34,262 bases of DNA, from the NCBI GenBank assembly GCA_905339215.1, contig CAJPFN010000109.1, positions 1 through 34,262 of the forward strand. The letters run 5' to 3'. Below, piece after piece: positions 16,588 through 24,268 of this stretch (its first letter is position 1; each line of letters opens with the position of its first letter). The notes beneath the pieces were generated by a model. That model did not search any database. It had not been told where the DNA came from and was given only the letters and a program-made list of their open reading frames with translations. Source of the stretch: Rhizobiaceae bacterium. GTDB lineage: Bacteria > Pseudomonadota > Alphaproteobacteria > Rhizobiales > Rhizobiaceae. The position numbers were made by a program, and so were the translations under genes.

Positions 16588-18684
16588 TCACAAGAGTTCG
16601 GCCAACATCGCGGCGGCGCGCGAGGCCCCGTCGCGGGCGACCGGCCGGGCAATGCGCGGCGTACGCAGCTCTTCCAGCATGGCCTGCGCGATCGTTTCCG
16701 GGTCGCTTTCGGCATAGATCATGCGACGTCCAGCATTGTATCGATCAAGACGGGTGGCGACGTGGAAGTTCTGCTCGAAGTGGTTGCGCAGCGGGAAGTA
16801 GAGGAACGGTGTACCTGCGGCCGCCAGTTCCATGCACGTTGTGAGCCCGCCCTGCACCAGAGCCAGATCGCAAGCCGCCAGATGCCGGTCCAGATCGGGG
16901 ACGAAGGCGCGCGCCTCTACGCCAGCTGGCCAGTCGAAGGAGGCCGGGTCAAGGCGCGGGCCGGTGACCACGATCATCCGCAATTCGGGGATGCGGGCGC
17001 GGGCGAAGGGGTAGGCGGACAGGATGCGACGGACAAGTTGCGCGCCCACGCCGGACCCGCCCACCGCCACAATACAGGTCCTGCGGCCGTCGTTGTAGCC
17101 GAACTGCGCACGTAAATCGGCGCGGGTGCCGAATTCCGAAGGATGCGTCCCGATGATGTAGTCGGAGAATTCGTAATGCCGCGGTATCCAGTCGCGCATG
17201 CGTGGCAGGCCGTCGCCGAATGTCAGGTCGGCGATGTCGTCTGGTCCACCGACAAAGATCGCCCGATCGCGAACGGATGGGTGATCTTCGACATGTTCGA
17301 TCATCTCGGCATTGTAGTCGGCGGTCAGAAACGCCTCGCGCGGGCCGTTCTCGGCAAAGGGAACCCAGCCGACGAAATCGGTGAACCACGCGATCTGGCT
17401 GCGCTTGAGATTGGGATGTTCGTGCCAGTAGTGGTCGACGTCCCAGGCTTCGTCGGCGATCACGAGGTCGTAATGCTGTTCCTCGAGAACGTCCTGAAAA
17501 ACCAGGAAGTTCTTGATGAGGATCTCGTCCATGCGTCGGATTGCCTGAAAGGCGTTGAGGTCGTGCTCGCCAGCTTCCGCTTCGATATGCGCGCTTTCAT
17601 TCGCCAGCCTTTGGCTTGCGGGGTGGATTTCTTCCGAATTGGCTTCGAGGAACCGCGTCACAGGGTCCTGCGCCAGCCAGTCGACATGCAGATCGGGGTG
17701 CAGGTTGCGCAGTTCTCGGGTCACGGCCAGATCGCGCCGCGCATGACCCAGTCCGATGGGCGAGGACAGATACAGCGCGCGCTTCTGCCGCCGCACCCGG
17801 CTGGTTGGTGCGGGTCGCCACGTGCCTAAATGCCGGGCCAGGAAGTCTCGCATGGTGATGTTGAACCACGCGGGATAGCGGGCATGTATCCCGTGGCCAC
17901 CACCTTCGCGGACGTGCAGTTCTCCGCCCGTCAGTTCGGCGATGCGAAGGGAGGAGGCTGGCGGCGTGACGGCGTCCGCGTCCCCCACCATGATCAGGCT
18001 CGGGCATCGTACACGTCTGTACATGTCCTCGTCGATCTGTACCGCACCTCCTTCGGGGGCATCCATGGTCATGGCCAACATCTCGCCGTCGCCTTCCAGC
18101 CCCCAGGCAAGCGTGTCCTCCTGCTGCTTGGTGGAGTGCGGCTCGCTGTGGACCTTGGAGAAGAAGAACTGCACGAAATCGGGATAGTCACGTTTCCAGT
18201 GAAGGCGGTTGTACTTCGCCCACCCCTCTGGCGCACTGAGATCGGCTTCAAATTGCGCAACGCGCTCGGGATAGGGCGGGACGATCGGGGTCCATGCTGC
18301 GGTTGAGATCACCGCATCGACCCGGTCCGGCCATCCTGCCGCGACGGCGAATGCGACGGCGCTGCTGAAGGAAAAGCCGACCAGCGTGGCGCTCGCCGTG
18401 TCGGTTGCGTCCAGCAGAGCGATCACATCACCGACGATGGCGTCGAGCGAATACCCCTCAGGCCGGTCCGGCCGGTCCGATTTGCCGTTGCCGCGTGGAT
18501 CGAAAGTGAGGACGCGATACTGCTCGGCGAACCAGGGAATCTGGGCCTTCCAGCATCTGGAGTGAATGAGCGCCCAGGTCGGCAGGAACAGTATCGTTCG
18601 CGCGCCTCGTCCGTAGATTTCGTAGTAAAGACCGGTTCCATCCCGGTCCAGCCTGCCTGTCGTGTGGGGCATAAGCGCGCGCAT
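16588..18684 (-). CDS. Fusion protein: N-terminal alpha/beta hydrolase and C-terminal GT-B glycosyltransferase
   Basis: The 698-residue cytosolic protein has two enzymes. Residues 1-290 are an alpha/beta hydrolase: TFDPRGNGKSDRP (60-72), nucleophile elbow LVGFSFSSAV with Ser105 in G-x-S-x-S instead of the usual G-x-S-x-G, acid in MVGDADAVTPP (D235 or D237), and His in EGGGHGIHARYP (H264 or H267). Residues 301-698 are a MurG/GT1-like GT-B enzyme: LYLSSPIGLGHARRDLA with the G-x-G-H loop (311-314) and the C-terminal donor-binding block QGGLTTCMELAAAGTPFLYF. The start at 18684 is fixed by GGAG, which overlaps the TetR stop codon, and the ATG lies 4 bases past that stop, so the two are translationally coupled. 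It may hydrolyse and glycosylate a small molecule, for example to detoxify or process a natural product. From memory similar fusions are common in actinobacteria; that origin is unproven. GC content looks lower than in neighbours. Confidence 0.88.
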   Translation of the reverse strand: MRALMPHTTGRLDRDGTGLYYEIYGRGARTILFLPTWALIHSRCWKAQIPWFAEQYRVLTFDPRGNGKSDRPDRPEGYSLDAIVGDVIALLDATDTASATLVGFSFSSAVAFAVAAGWPDRVDAVISTAAWTPIVPPYPERVAQFEADLSAPEGWAKYNRLHWKRDYPDFVQFFFSKVHSEPHSTKQQEDTLAWGLEGDGEMLAMTMDAPEGGAVQIDEDMYRRVRCPSLIMVGDADAVTPPASSLRIAELTGGELHVREGGGHGIHARYPAWFNITMRDFLARHLGTWRPAPTSRVRRQKRALYLSSPIGLGHARRDLAVTRELRNLHPDLHVDWLAQDPVTRFLEANSEEIHPASQRLANESAHIEAEAGEHDLNAFQAIRRMDEILIKNFLVFQDVLEEQHYDLVIADEAWDVDHYWHEHPNLKRSQIAWFTDFVGWVPFAENGPREAFLTADYNAEMIEHVEDHPSVRDRAIFVGGPDDIADLTFGDGLPRMRDWIPRHYEFSDYIIGTHPSEFGTRADLRAQFGYNDGRRTCIVAVGGSGVGAQLVRRILSAYPFARARIPELRMIVVTGPRLDPASFDWPAGVEARAFVPDLDRHLAACDLALVQGGLTTCMELAAAGTPFLYFPLRNHFEQNFHVATRLDRYNAGRRMIYAESDPETIAQAMLEELRTPRIARPVARDGASRAAAMLAELL

Positions 18685-18688
18685 GGCG

Positions 18689-19303
18689 TCACTCCGGGTC
18701 AACTCTGGTTTCAAGACGATCCATCAGGTCGCCCAGCTTTCGCAGCGCGCGCCGTATCGGCATCAGATCGCTCTCATGGCCGAGGAGGATGCATGCCTCG
18801 GCGCCGAGAAAGACGGCGGAGACAAGGGCCGCCAGTTCTTCGGCTTCGAACGCGCCGGCCGTGGCATGACGCTGCGCGAACTCGCGTGCGATGGAAATGA
18901 GGAGGTCGCGCCATTGCGCGAGCGCCGCGCGTACGACATCGCCGATGACGGCATTCGAATATCCGGCCGCCATCAGTTCCTGGAGGACCCGCACATAGCC
19001 CGAGGCCAGATCGTCGTCGAGATAGTCGCATGAAAGCCGCCATTTCTCGGCGAGCGACAGATCGGGGTCGGAAAAGGTGACGGACTGGCGATCGACCAGG
19101 GCATCATTCATGTACTCGAAAAGTCCGAGGATCATTCCTTCCTTGGAGCCAAAATGATAGCGGATCTGGCTCATTTGCGTTCCGGCTTGCGCAGCAACGG
19201 CTCGAGTCGACAAGCCGGCATAACCGCACTCCAGGAGTACACGTCTGGCCGCTTCCAGAAGCTCGACCTTGGGGTCGTTGCGCAGTCTGGTGTGAATGTT
19301 CAT
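18689..19303 (-). CDS. TetR family transcriptional regulator
   Basis: The 204-residue regulator has an N-terminal TetR DNA-binding domain (residues 10-60): ELLEAARRVLLECGYAGLST, then the helix-turn-helix RAVAAQAGTQMSQIRYHFGSK, here split at the motif AGTQMSQIRYHFGSKEGMI. The C-terminal helical domain, about 80-195, would bind a ligand and dimerise. The start at 19303 (MNIHTRLRND) is supported by AGGA eight bases upstream. It is the first gene of a two-gene operon with the hydrolase-glycosyltransferase fusion. A palindrome at 19358-19377 inside its own promoter suggests autorepression, with the fusion enzyme's substrate a candidate inducer. Confidence 0.92.
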   Translation of the reverse strand: MNIHTRLRNDPKVELLEAARRVLLECGYAGLSTRAVAAQAGTQMSQIRYHFGSKEGMILGLFEYMNDALVDRQSVTFSDPDLSLAEKWRLSCDYLDDDLASGYVRVLQELMAAGYSNAVIGDVVRAALAQWRDLLISIAREFAQRHATAGAFEAEELAALVSAVFLGAEACILLGHESDLMPIRRALRKLGDLMDRLETRVDPE

Positions 19304-19353
19304 CCCGAAGAATCCTGACTGGGAGCACAAAGCAGATTTGATAGCAGACAGCC

Positions 19354-19383
19354 AGATTAATTCGTTCGAATGAATTATGTCAA
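19354..19383 (-). promoter_or_regulatory. TetR operon promoter with 20-base palindromic operator in the spacer
   Basis: Reverse strand has a perfect TTGACA -35 box (19383-19378), then an 18-base spacer to TAATCT (19359-19354) or a 17-base spacer to TTAATC. The palindrome 19358-19377 (TAATTCGTTCGAATGAATTA) pairs at nine of ten positions around TTCGAA and fills the spacer. A TetR dimer there would block RNA polymerase. The stretch is strikingly AT-rich for this genome. Confidence 0.7.
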
Positions 19384-19425
19384 TTGAGCGTGTGGGGCCA
19401 CCTCGCCGACGAGAAGAACCGGACT

Positions 19426-19474
19426 GGGTCAGTGGGATGCCCGACGGGCCGTCGAGCAGGCCGGCGCCGTCGGC
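19426..19474 (-). pseudogene. Fragment of a Crp/Fnr-family gene
   Basis: These 49 bases align without gaps to 23023-23071 inside the intact Crp/Fnr gene, with 39 matches by eye. The reverse strand reads ADGAGLLDGPSGIPLTQ against AEGAGLLDGSPVVPLTQ in the intact protein, 12 of 17 identical. The match stops on the left, where TetR promoter DNA begins at about 19383, and on the right joins the AI-2E fragment through a shared TCGGC. It is a non-functional remnant. Confidence 0.6.
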
Positions 19475-19757
19475 CTGGCGACGTTCGACGGCCTCGCCGC
19501 CAGCCTGGTGCCGCCGCTCGTCTATCTTCTCCTGAACCTGATCGAGGCGCAGTTCGTGACGCCGACGGTAATCGGCCGGACCCTGACGATGAACCCGTTC
19601 ATCGTGCTCATCGCGCTGGCCTTCTGGCTGTGGATCTGGGGGCCGCTCGGCGGCTTCATCGCCGTGCCGGCCCTGCTGATCGTCTACGCCGTCGTCGGCA
19701 ACATCGTACCCGGCGTGGACTGGACGGCGCGACGCGGATAGCGGCCGGGTGAAGGGG
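19469..19757 (+). pseudogene. Truncated second copy of the AI-2E transporter gene (3' end only; direct repeat copy B)
   Basis: About 96% identical to 16282-16570. The frame runs from VGLATFDGLAASLVPPLVYL to the same C-terminus VPGVDWTARRG, with the stop at 19739-19741, and similarity continues for about 16 bases past the stop. The first roughly 270 codons are missing and replaced by the Crp-like fragment, so no functional transporter can be made. Because most differences from copy A are silent, this copy diverged while still under selection, before truncation. Confidence 0.85.
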
Positions 19758-20177
19758 GGTAGCGGAGTGGCGGAAAGGGGGCCGAATGCAGACCGGCGGC
19801 TTCGCGCCTCAGATTTTCAGTATCGGACCTCAAGTCGGTGCGAGTATTGCCATGAGCTGACCCGGAGCAGACATCGGGTCTCGGTTTCGGAAGGGCCGGT
19901 CTTACGGGAATAATGGTCGAGGTAGCAGCGCCGCGCCGCCATTGCAGTCCGCTCGGCGATACCGCAACGCGCGCGCTCAGGAGAGTTCGCAGGGCCACCC
20001 CGAAAAGACCAACGCCGCCATGCTTGCCTTCTGGAACGGGAAGGGCGGCGTCGCCTGGGTGGGTCGACAGGACCACACCGACACCACCGCGGATCTTTGA
20101 AAACCATTAGTGTCGAGCGCAATTGAGTGATAATGACTATTCAGGTTGCGGACGCCCGACAATGAAAGGGCGAGGAC
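19758..20177 (+). other. 420-base stretch without a recognisable gene
   Basis: Short open frames exist on both strands but none shows a ribosome site, family motif or consistent codon bias. One forward frame around 20020-20100 reads MLAFWNGKGGVAWVGRQD before a stop; it recalls ParA N-termini superficially but lacks the GKT/S of the P-loop. The right part (about 20100-20160) is AT-richer and probably holds the promoter of the VWA gene. It is likely junk left by the rearrangement at 19384-19757. Confidence 0.5.
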
Positions 20178-21452
20178 GTGAGCCGAGTCTTCAGTCAGGC
20201 AATCCTGCTTTTGGTTGCGGCCGTCGCGCTTGCGTCGATTGCGTCTGCGCAAACCTGCAATATTGCTGACCGCTCCGTCGCGCTGGTGCTCGACGCATCA
20301 GGCAGCATGAACGCCAGGCTGCCGAACGGTGAGAGCCGGATGGACGTGGCACGGCGCGCGATCAAGGGAGTCGCCTCCATCCTTCCGGCCGAGGCACAGG
20401 TGTCGCTGTGGCTTTACGGCGCACAGTCGCCGAGAGCCGAGAAGGACTGCCGCGATACGCACCTTGCGGTTGCATTCGGCCCGGCCAGCGCCGGCGGTGC
20501 GGCCATCGCACAAGTGGCTGACGGCGCCACGGCGCAGGGCTACACGCCAATCGCCTTTTCGCTCGAGCGCGCCGCGGATGAGTTTCTCCCGGACGCGAAG
20601 GAACGCGTCATCGTATTGGTCAGTGACGGTAAAGAGACGTGTAAAGGCGATCCCGTACTCGCGGCCAAAGCTCTGGCGGAAGCGGAAATTACCGTGCATA
20701 CCGTCGGCTTTATCGTCGATGCGGCCGCACGCGTTCAGTTGCAGGCAATCGCGCGCGCCACCGGCGGCAGTTACTTCGATGCGCCGGTCGGTCCGGAACT
20801 GCCAGAGACGCTCAATCAGGCCCTGAACGCATGCAAGAAGCAGGTGGTCAAGCTGCCAACTAAGCCGCAGCCGGGCAAGCTGCGCACCACTTCGGCGATC
20901 TTTTCACTCCCGGTATTCAACGCTGAAAGCGGCGCGCAAGTCGCCAAGCTCGACCGTGTCACCCGCGAGATCACGCTGCCAGCTGGCATCTACGAGGTGA
21001 AGTTCGGACCGGGCAGCTGGAAAGGAATCGAAATCCTTCCTGGTGAAACTACGGTCATCGCGCCTGGTGTGCTGCGCCTGGAGCATCGCGCGGGCTCGGT
21101 GAAGGTGGTCGATACCGAAACGGGCGACGAGTACGGCAGATTCGATGCGGTCACTCCCGAACTTACCTTGATGCCCGGCGTCTACGACCTCGTTTTCGGG
21201 AAGGCAGAATGGCGCTTCATCAAGGTCGACAGCGGCGCCACCACGACGCTGCTGCCAGCGCGGATACTCCTCGGCCCTGGCCTGCAATGGGAGAAGGCGC
21301 GCGTTGTCACAAGGGACGGCACGGTAGTGGCTCGCTTCGACGCGGTCACCCATAAAGCGGTGCTCCCGCCCGGAGACTACGTGGTCGAAGTAGACGACAA
21401 CAAGATTCCTTTCTCGGCCGCCGAAGGCGACGTGTTGGAACTGAACCACTAG
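20178..21452 (+). CDS. Secreted von Willebrand factor A domain protein with three C-terminal beta repeats
   Basis: The 424-residue protein starts at GTG 20178 after AAAGGGCGAGG. A signal peptide spans residues 1-24 (ending ASAQ). The VWA domain covers about 28-222, with an intact MIDAS: DASGSMN (D39, S41, S43), GYTPI (T123) and VSDG (D150). Residues 236-424 hold three degenerate copies of a 55-65 residue unit with the pattern R-x-D-x-V-T-x-E-x-x-L-x-x-G-x-Y-x-x-x-F/V (KLDRVTREITLPAGIYEVKF; RFDAVTPELTLMPGVYDLVF; RFDAVTHKAVLPPGDYVVEV). The protein probably binds a metal-dependent partner outside the inner membrane. The next gene lies 11 bases downstream and also encodes a secreted protein. Confidence 0.9.
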   Translation: MSRVFSQAILLLVAAVALASIASAQTCNIADRSVALVLDASGSMNARLPNGESRMDVARRAIKGVASILPAEAQVSLWLYGAQSPRAEKDCRDTHLAVAFGPASAGGAAIAQVADGATAQGYTPIAFSLERAADEFLPDAKERVIVLVSDGKETCKGDPVLAAKALAEAEITVHTVGFIVDAAARVQLQAIARATGGSYFDAPVGPELPETLNQALNACKKQVVKLPTKPQPGKLRTTSAIFSLPVFNAESGAQVAKLDRVTREITLPAGIYEVKFGPGSWKGIEILPGETTVIAPGVLRLEHRAGSVKVVDTETGDEYGRFDAVTPELTLMPGVYDLVFGKAEWRFIKVDSGATTTLLPARILLGPGLQWEKARVVTRDGTVVARFDAVTHKAVLPPGDYVVEVDDNKIPFSAAEGDVLELNH

Positions 21453-21463
21453 CGGAGACAGCT

Positions 21464-22711
21464 ATGTGCGGACCGATGGCGCGTGGCATGGCCACCACGA
21501 TTCTGTTGGCCACGTTGGCGGTAGCTTGTCCAATCCTCGCTGTGCCGGCGCAAGCTGGCGGCGGGCCTTCGTTTGGAGAATTGTTCGATTTGTTTGCCGA
21601 GGATTCTGTCAATCCCTTACCGGAGGCCGCCGCCGCGCTCGTTGATGCTGCGCGCCAATCCCAGGCGCCTGGCGGGTGCCCGTTGGGCGCGTTGTTCATC
21701 CATACGCCGGCTGGCGATCCCCTGTTCCAGGCAGCGCTGGCGGCTGCCCGGCGCCATGCAGTCCTGCAGCTTCTGAACGACGCCGGCATCGATACCGGCC
21801 GCTTCTTCGTCGACTCGACAGTGGGCGGCGCGGTGGACGCCACCTTTTTGCACCGCAACCTCGACAGGGACCCTCCGACGCTAAGAACGTCCTCGGTGCC
21901 CCCAAAAGGTCACAGGGTGAGAGCCGGCGATCAAATCAGGGTGACGATGGCAGCCCGAGATGACGCCAGTCCAGCCCATTGGCAGACCGGGATCAAGACG
22001 ATCCAACTGGTGGCCGATAGTGAGGATGGCCGTTTCGTTGTGTCGGAAAACTACGAAGCTTGCGCGGGAGCTCAGGAGCGACGCGTGGAAGCCTTCTACA
22101 TAGTGCCGGCCAACCTGCCGCCGGTAGTGAGGCTTTCGGCACTCGCGGAGGATCACGGCGGGTTGATGGATGCCGATGCCGCCGAGTTCCCGACTGGTGA
22201 CTGGTACGGCCGGATTGAATGGTCCATTCACACGAAAGAAGACCAAAGTCGTCGGCCCAACGAAAACAGGGCTGAATTCAAATCCGACGGATATGCCGAT
22301 ATCGCAGCAACTTATGATGGGCAAGGCAATCTGACCGGGACGCTGCTCGGAAGCCAAAGAGTGGAAACCGATTGGTGGGGCTACCCTCACGGCAGCGGCG
22401 AGGTGTGCATCGGATCGGCGCCGCCTACTCAAGTGCGCGCGCGCGTGATTGGCTCCTACACACCGAGCCGAAAAAGTCTGTCGCTCCAATTGGTCGATGT
22501 CGAGGCACAGATAGTGGTGCCTTGGAGCGGTGGCGGTCCGAACTTGAATTGTTCCAGCGAAAGGCCGCCGATTGAGAGCGGTCCATCCCTTTCTGGTCTG
22601 GTGCGCAGTTTGCAGCCCGCGAGCGATGGGACGTACTGGGCCGAATTCGAGTCCGCGGATCCGATTCACACGTTCCGCTACTCAATGAGGCTCAGACCGG
22701 CTGCCAATTGA
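21464..22711 (+). CDS. Secreted protein of unknown function, paired with the VWA protein
   Basis: The 415-residue protein starts at ATG 21464 with GGAG six bases upstream. A signal peptide (ATTILLATLAVACPILAVPA) ends near QAGGG at residue 31. No family was recognised. The middle (residues 145-255) contains a beta-rich stretch, RAGDQIRVTMAARDDASP, and AFYIVPANLPPVVRLSALAE, which suggests an immunoglobulin-like fold; the C-terminal third is also predicted beta. It is 11 bases from the VWA gene, so the two are co-transcribed and probably act together in the envelope. GC content is a little lower than that of the flanking core genes. Confidence 0.8.
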   Translation: MCGPMARGMATTILLATLAVACPILAVPAQAGGGPSFGELFDLFAEDSVNPLPEAAAALVDAARQSQAPGGCPLGALFIHTPAGDPLFQAALAAARRHAVLQLLNDAGIDTGRFFVDSTVGGAVDATFLHRNLDRDPPTLRTSSVPPKGHRVRAGDQIRVTMAARDDASPAHWQTGIKTIQLVADSEDGRFVVSENYEACAGAQERRVEAFYIVPANLPPVVRLSALAEDHGGLMDADAAEFPTGDWYGRIEWSIHTKEDQSRRPNENRAEFKSDGYADIAATYDGQGNLTGTLLGSQRVETDWWGYPHGSGEVCIGSAPPTQVRARVIGSYTPSRKSLSLQLVDVEAQIVVPWSGGGPNLNCSSERPPIESGPSLSGLVRSLQPASDGTYWAEFESADPIHTFRYSMRLRPAAN

Positions 22712-22755
22712 AGGTGCAGTGGCGCCGCTTTTGAGACAGCGCTTCCGGCAGGATC

Positions 22756-22779
22756 GAAGCGCCGAAACCGGGGCGCTTC
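22756..22779. terminator. Hairpin between convergent genes
   Basis: Arms GAAGCGCC (22756-22763) and GGCGCTTC (22772-22779) pair perfectly around an 8-base loop, 44 bases after the stop at 22711 and 61 bases past the stop of the converging Crp/Fnr gene. No T-run on either side, so termination efficiency is doubtful. Confidence 0.4.
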
Positions 22780-22840
22780 TGCACGCGAAATACCAAGGCG
22801 AATAGGGACGCTGATCTTATCGGGCGCAAAACGGCGCCCC

Positions 22841-23596
22841 TCAGATGAACGGCCTCTTTCTCGGCGCCGGCGGTTCCCATTGGGCGAGCCTGGCCAGGCC
22901 CTCCCAGTCGAGCACCTCGCAGCCGCGGTCGAGCCAGCGCACCAGCTTGCGGTCGATCAGCTTGCGGATGGTCTTGTTGGTGTGGACCAGGGAAAGGCCG
23001 AGCGTGTCGGCGACGTGCTGCTGGGTGAGCGGGACAACCGGCGACCCGTCGAGCAGACCGGCGCCCTCGGCGCGCCGGCAGATAAAGGCGAGCAGATAGG
23101 CGGCGCGCTCGATCGCGGTGCGGCGGCCGATCGAGAGCAGATTCTCGTCGAGCATCTGCTCTTCGCGCGCGGCCAGCCAGGTGACGTCGAAGGCGAGGCC
23201 GGCATGCTCGCGGTAGAGGGTCGCCAGGTGGTTGCGTTCGAACACGCAGAGCAGCATGGGCGAAAGAGCTTCCACCGAATGCTCCATTTCGCCCATGAGG
23301 CTGCCCTGCAGCCCGATCAGGTCGCCCGGCACGACGAAGTTGAGGATCTGGCGGCGGCCGTCGGCGAGGAGCTTGTAGCGGAATCCCCAGCCCATCAGGA
23401 CGGTGAAGAGGTGCGGGCTGCGGGTGCCCTCGGCCAGGACCGTTGCGCCCTTCTCGACGGACAGTTCGCCCTTCTTGAAGCGTGCGACGAAGTCGAGCTC
23501 TTCTTCCGTGAAATCCCGGAATATCTCGCGCGATCTGAGCGGGCACTTTACGCAGGGAAAGCGGACGACGGGACGGGGTGCGATCGACGCGGCCAT
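22841..23596 (-). CDS. Crp/Fnr family transcriptional regulator
   Basis: The 251-residue regulator has an N-terminal cNMP-binding-like beta barrel (about residues 25-145: GATVLAEGTRSPHLFTVLMG, RRQILNFVVPGDLIGLQGSL) and a C-terminal winged helix (about 160-235: VPLTQQHVADTLGLSLVHTN, with recognition helix SLVHTNKTIRKL). Two Cys lie near the N-terminus (CVKC at 15-18), but the third Cys of the Fnr cluster pattern is absent, so oxygen sensing through a 4Fe-4S centre is not supported. The residues that bind cAMP in true Crp are not obvious either. GGAG lies eight bases before ATG 23596. It diverges from the response regulator gene. A fragment of a paralogue lies at 19426-19474. Confidence 0.93.
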   Translation of the reverse strand: MAASIAPRPVVRFPCVKCPLRSREIFRDFTEEELDFVARFKKGELSVEKGATVLAEGTRSPHLFTVLMGWGFRYKLLADGRRQILNFVVPGDLIGLQGSLMGEMEHSVEALSPMLLCVFERNHLATLYREHAGLAFDVTWLAAREEQMLDENLLSIGRRTAIERAAYLLAFICRRAEGAGLLDGSPVVPLTQQHVADTLGLSLVHTNKTIRKLIDRKLVRWLDRGCEVLDWEGLARLAQWEPPAPRKRPFI

Positions 23597-23763
23597 TGTT
23601 CGGTCTCCGCAAACGTGGTGTTGTCACCGTCAGCCGAAGCACGCATAACGTCTCCGCAGCGACCGCACCACGTCAAAGTTACATGACGGGGACCCGTTTC
23701 GGTACTTTCCTCGGTTCCGTCGATTGGGCGCGATTCGTTTGGCGGGAAGACGTTTTGGCAAAT

Positions 23764-24144
23764 ATGCTACTCGAGGGGCTGCGCCTCCTCATCGTCGAGG
23801 ACGAGTTCCTGATCGCGATGGACGTCGAGCAGTTGTGCCGTGACCACGGCGCTGTCGACGTCGTCGTCATCGGCACGGCGGCGGACCTGGTCACCGCTTC
23901 AACGTCAGCCGGCTTCGACGCGGCGATCCTCGATGTCATGGTCGAGGGCCAGCCGACGCTCGATTTCGCCCGCGGCCTCGCAGAACACGGCATCCCTTTC
24001 GTCTTCGCCACCGGCTACTCCGACCGGGGCGACGTGTTTTCGGCCTTTCCGGACGTTCGCGTCGTCGGCAAGCCCTATACTGGCGACGAGATCGTCGAGG
24101 CCCTCGCAACCGCCGTTGCTGCGGCGCGGCGGGCGGATCGCTGA
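23764..24144 (+). CDS. Single-domain response regulator (CheY-like receiver)
   Basis: The 126-residue protein is a receiver domain only: LLIVEDE with acidic pocket E12-D13, phospho-accepting Asp57 in AAILDVMV, Thr83 in FATGYS and Lys103 in VGKPY. There is no output domain, so it probably acts by protein contact or as a phosphate sink. Such receivers often pair with HWE kinases in alphaproteobacteria; the HWE kinase at 8561 is a conceivable partner, but this is speculation. The start is uncertain: ATG 23764 lacks a good site, while TTG 23755 has GGGAAG five bases upstream and would add three residues. It diverges from the Crp/Fnr gene. Confidence 0.88.
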   Translation: MLLEGLRLLIVEDEFLIAMDVEQLCRDHGAVDVVVIGTAADLVTASTSAGFDAAILDVMVEGQPTLDFARGLAEHGIPFVFATGYSDRGDVFSAFPDVRVVGKPYTGDEIVEALATAVAAARRADR

Positions 24145-24268
24145 CGGCTTTCGTGCCTCGGGAATGGATACCGCCATCGCGGGGAAGAGCGTCGCGGACA
24201 ATCCGTCCGGGGCCGGGCGCGGCCGCGCATGAGTGCACCTTCGCCGACGCGTCCGCGCGCCGCCAGTT

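Noticed and set aside
16282-19757. Composite transposon or integrative element bounded by the 289-base direct repeats
   Set aside because: The repeats are gene fragments, not insertion sequences. No transposase, integrase or tRNA target is present, and the Crp fragment at one end fits a duplication-deletion history better.
20020-20100. ParA-like N-terminus (LAFWNGKGGVA)
   Set aside because: The Walker A motif would need GKT/S after KGGV; here AWVG follows, and the frame ends after about 27 codons. Chance resemblance is more likely.
22822-22839. GGGCGC / GCGCCC hairpin at the end of the Crp/Fnr gene
   Set aside because: Six-base stem, no T-run; common by chance in this GC-rich DNA.
22841-23596. 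Oxygen-sensing Fnr with a 4Fe-4S cluster
   Set aside because: Only two N-terminal Cys (C-x-x-C) are present; the third Cys of the Fnr pattern is missing.
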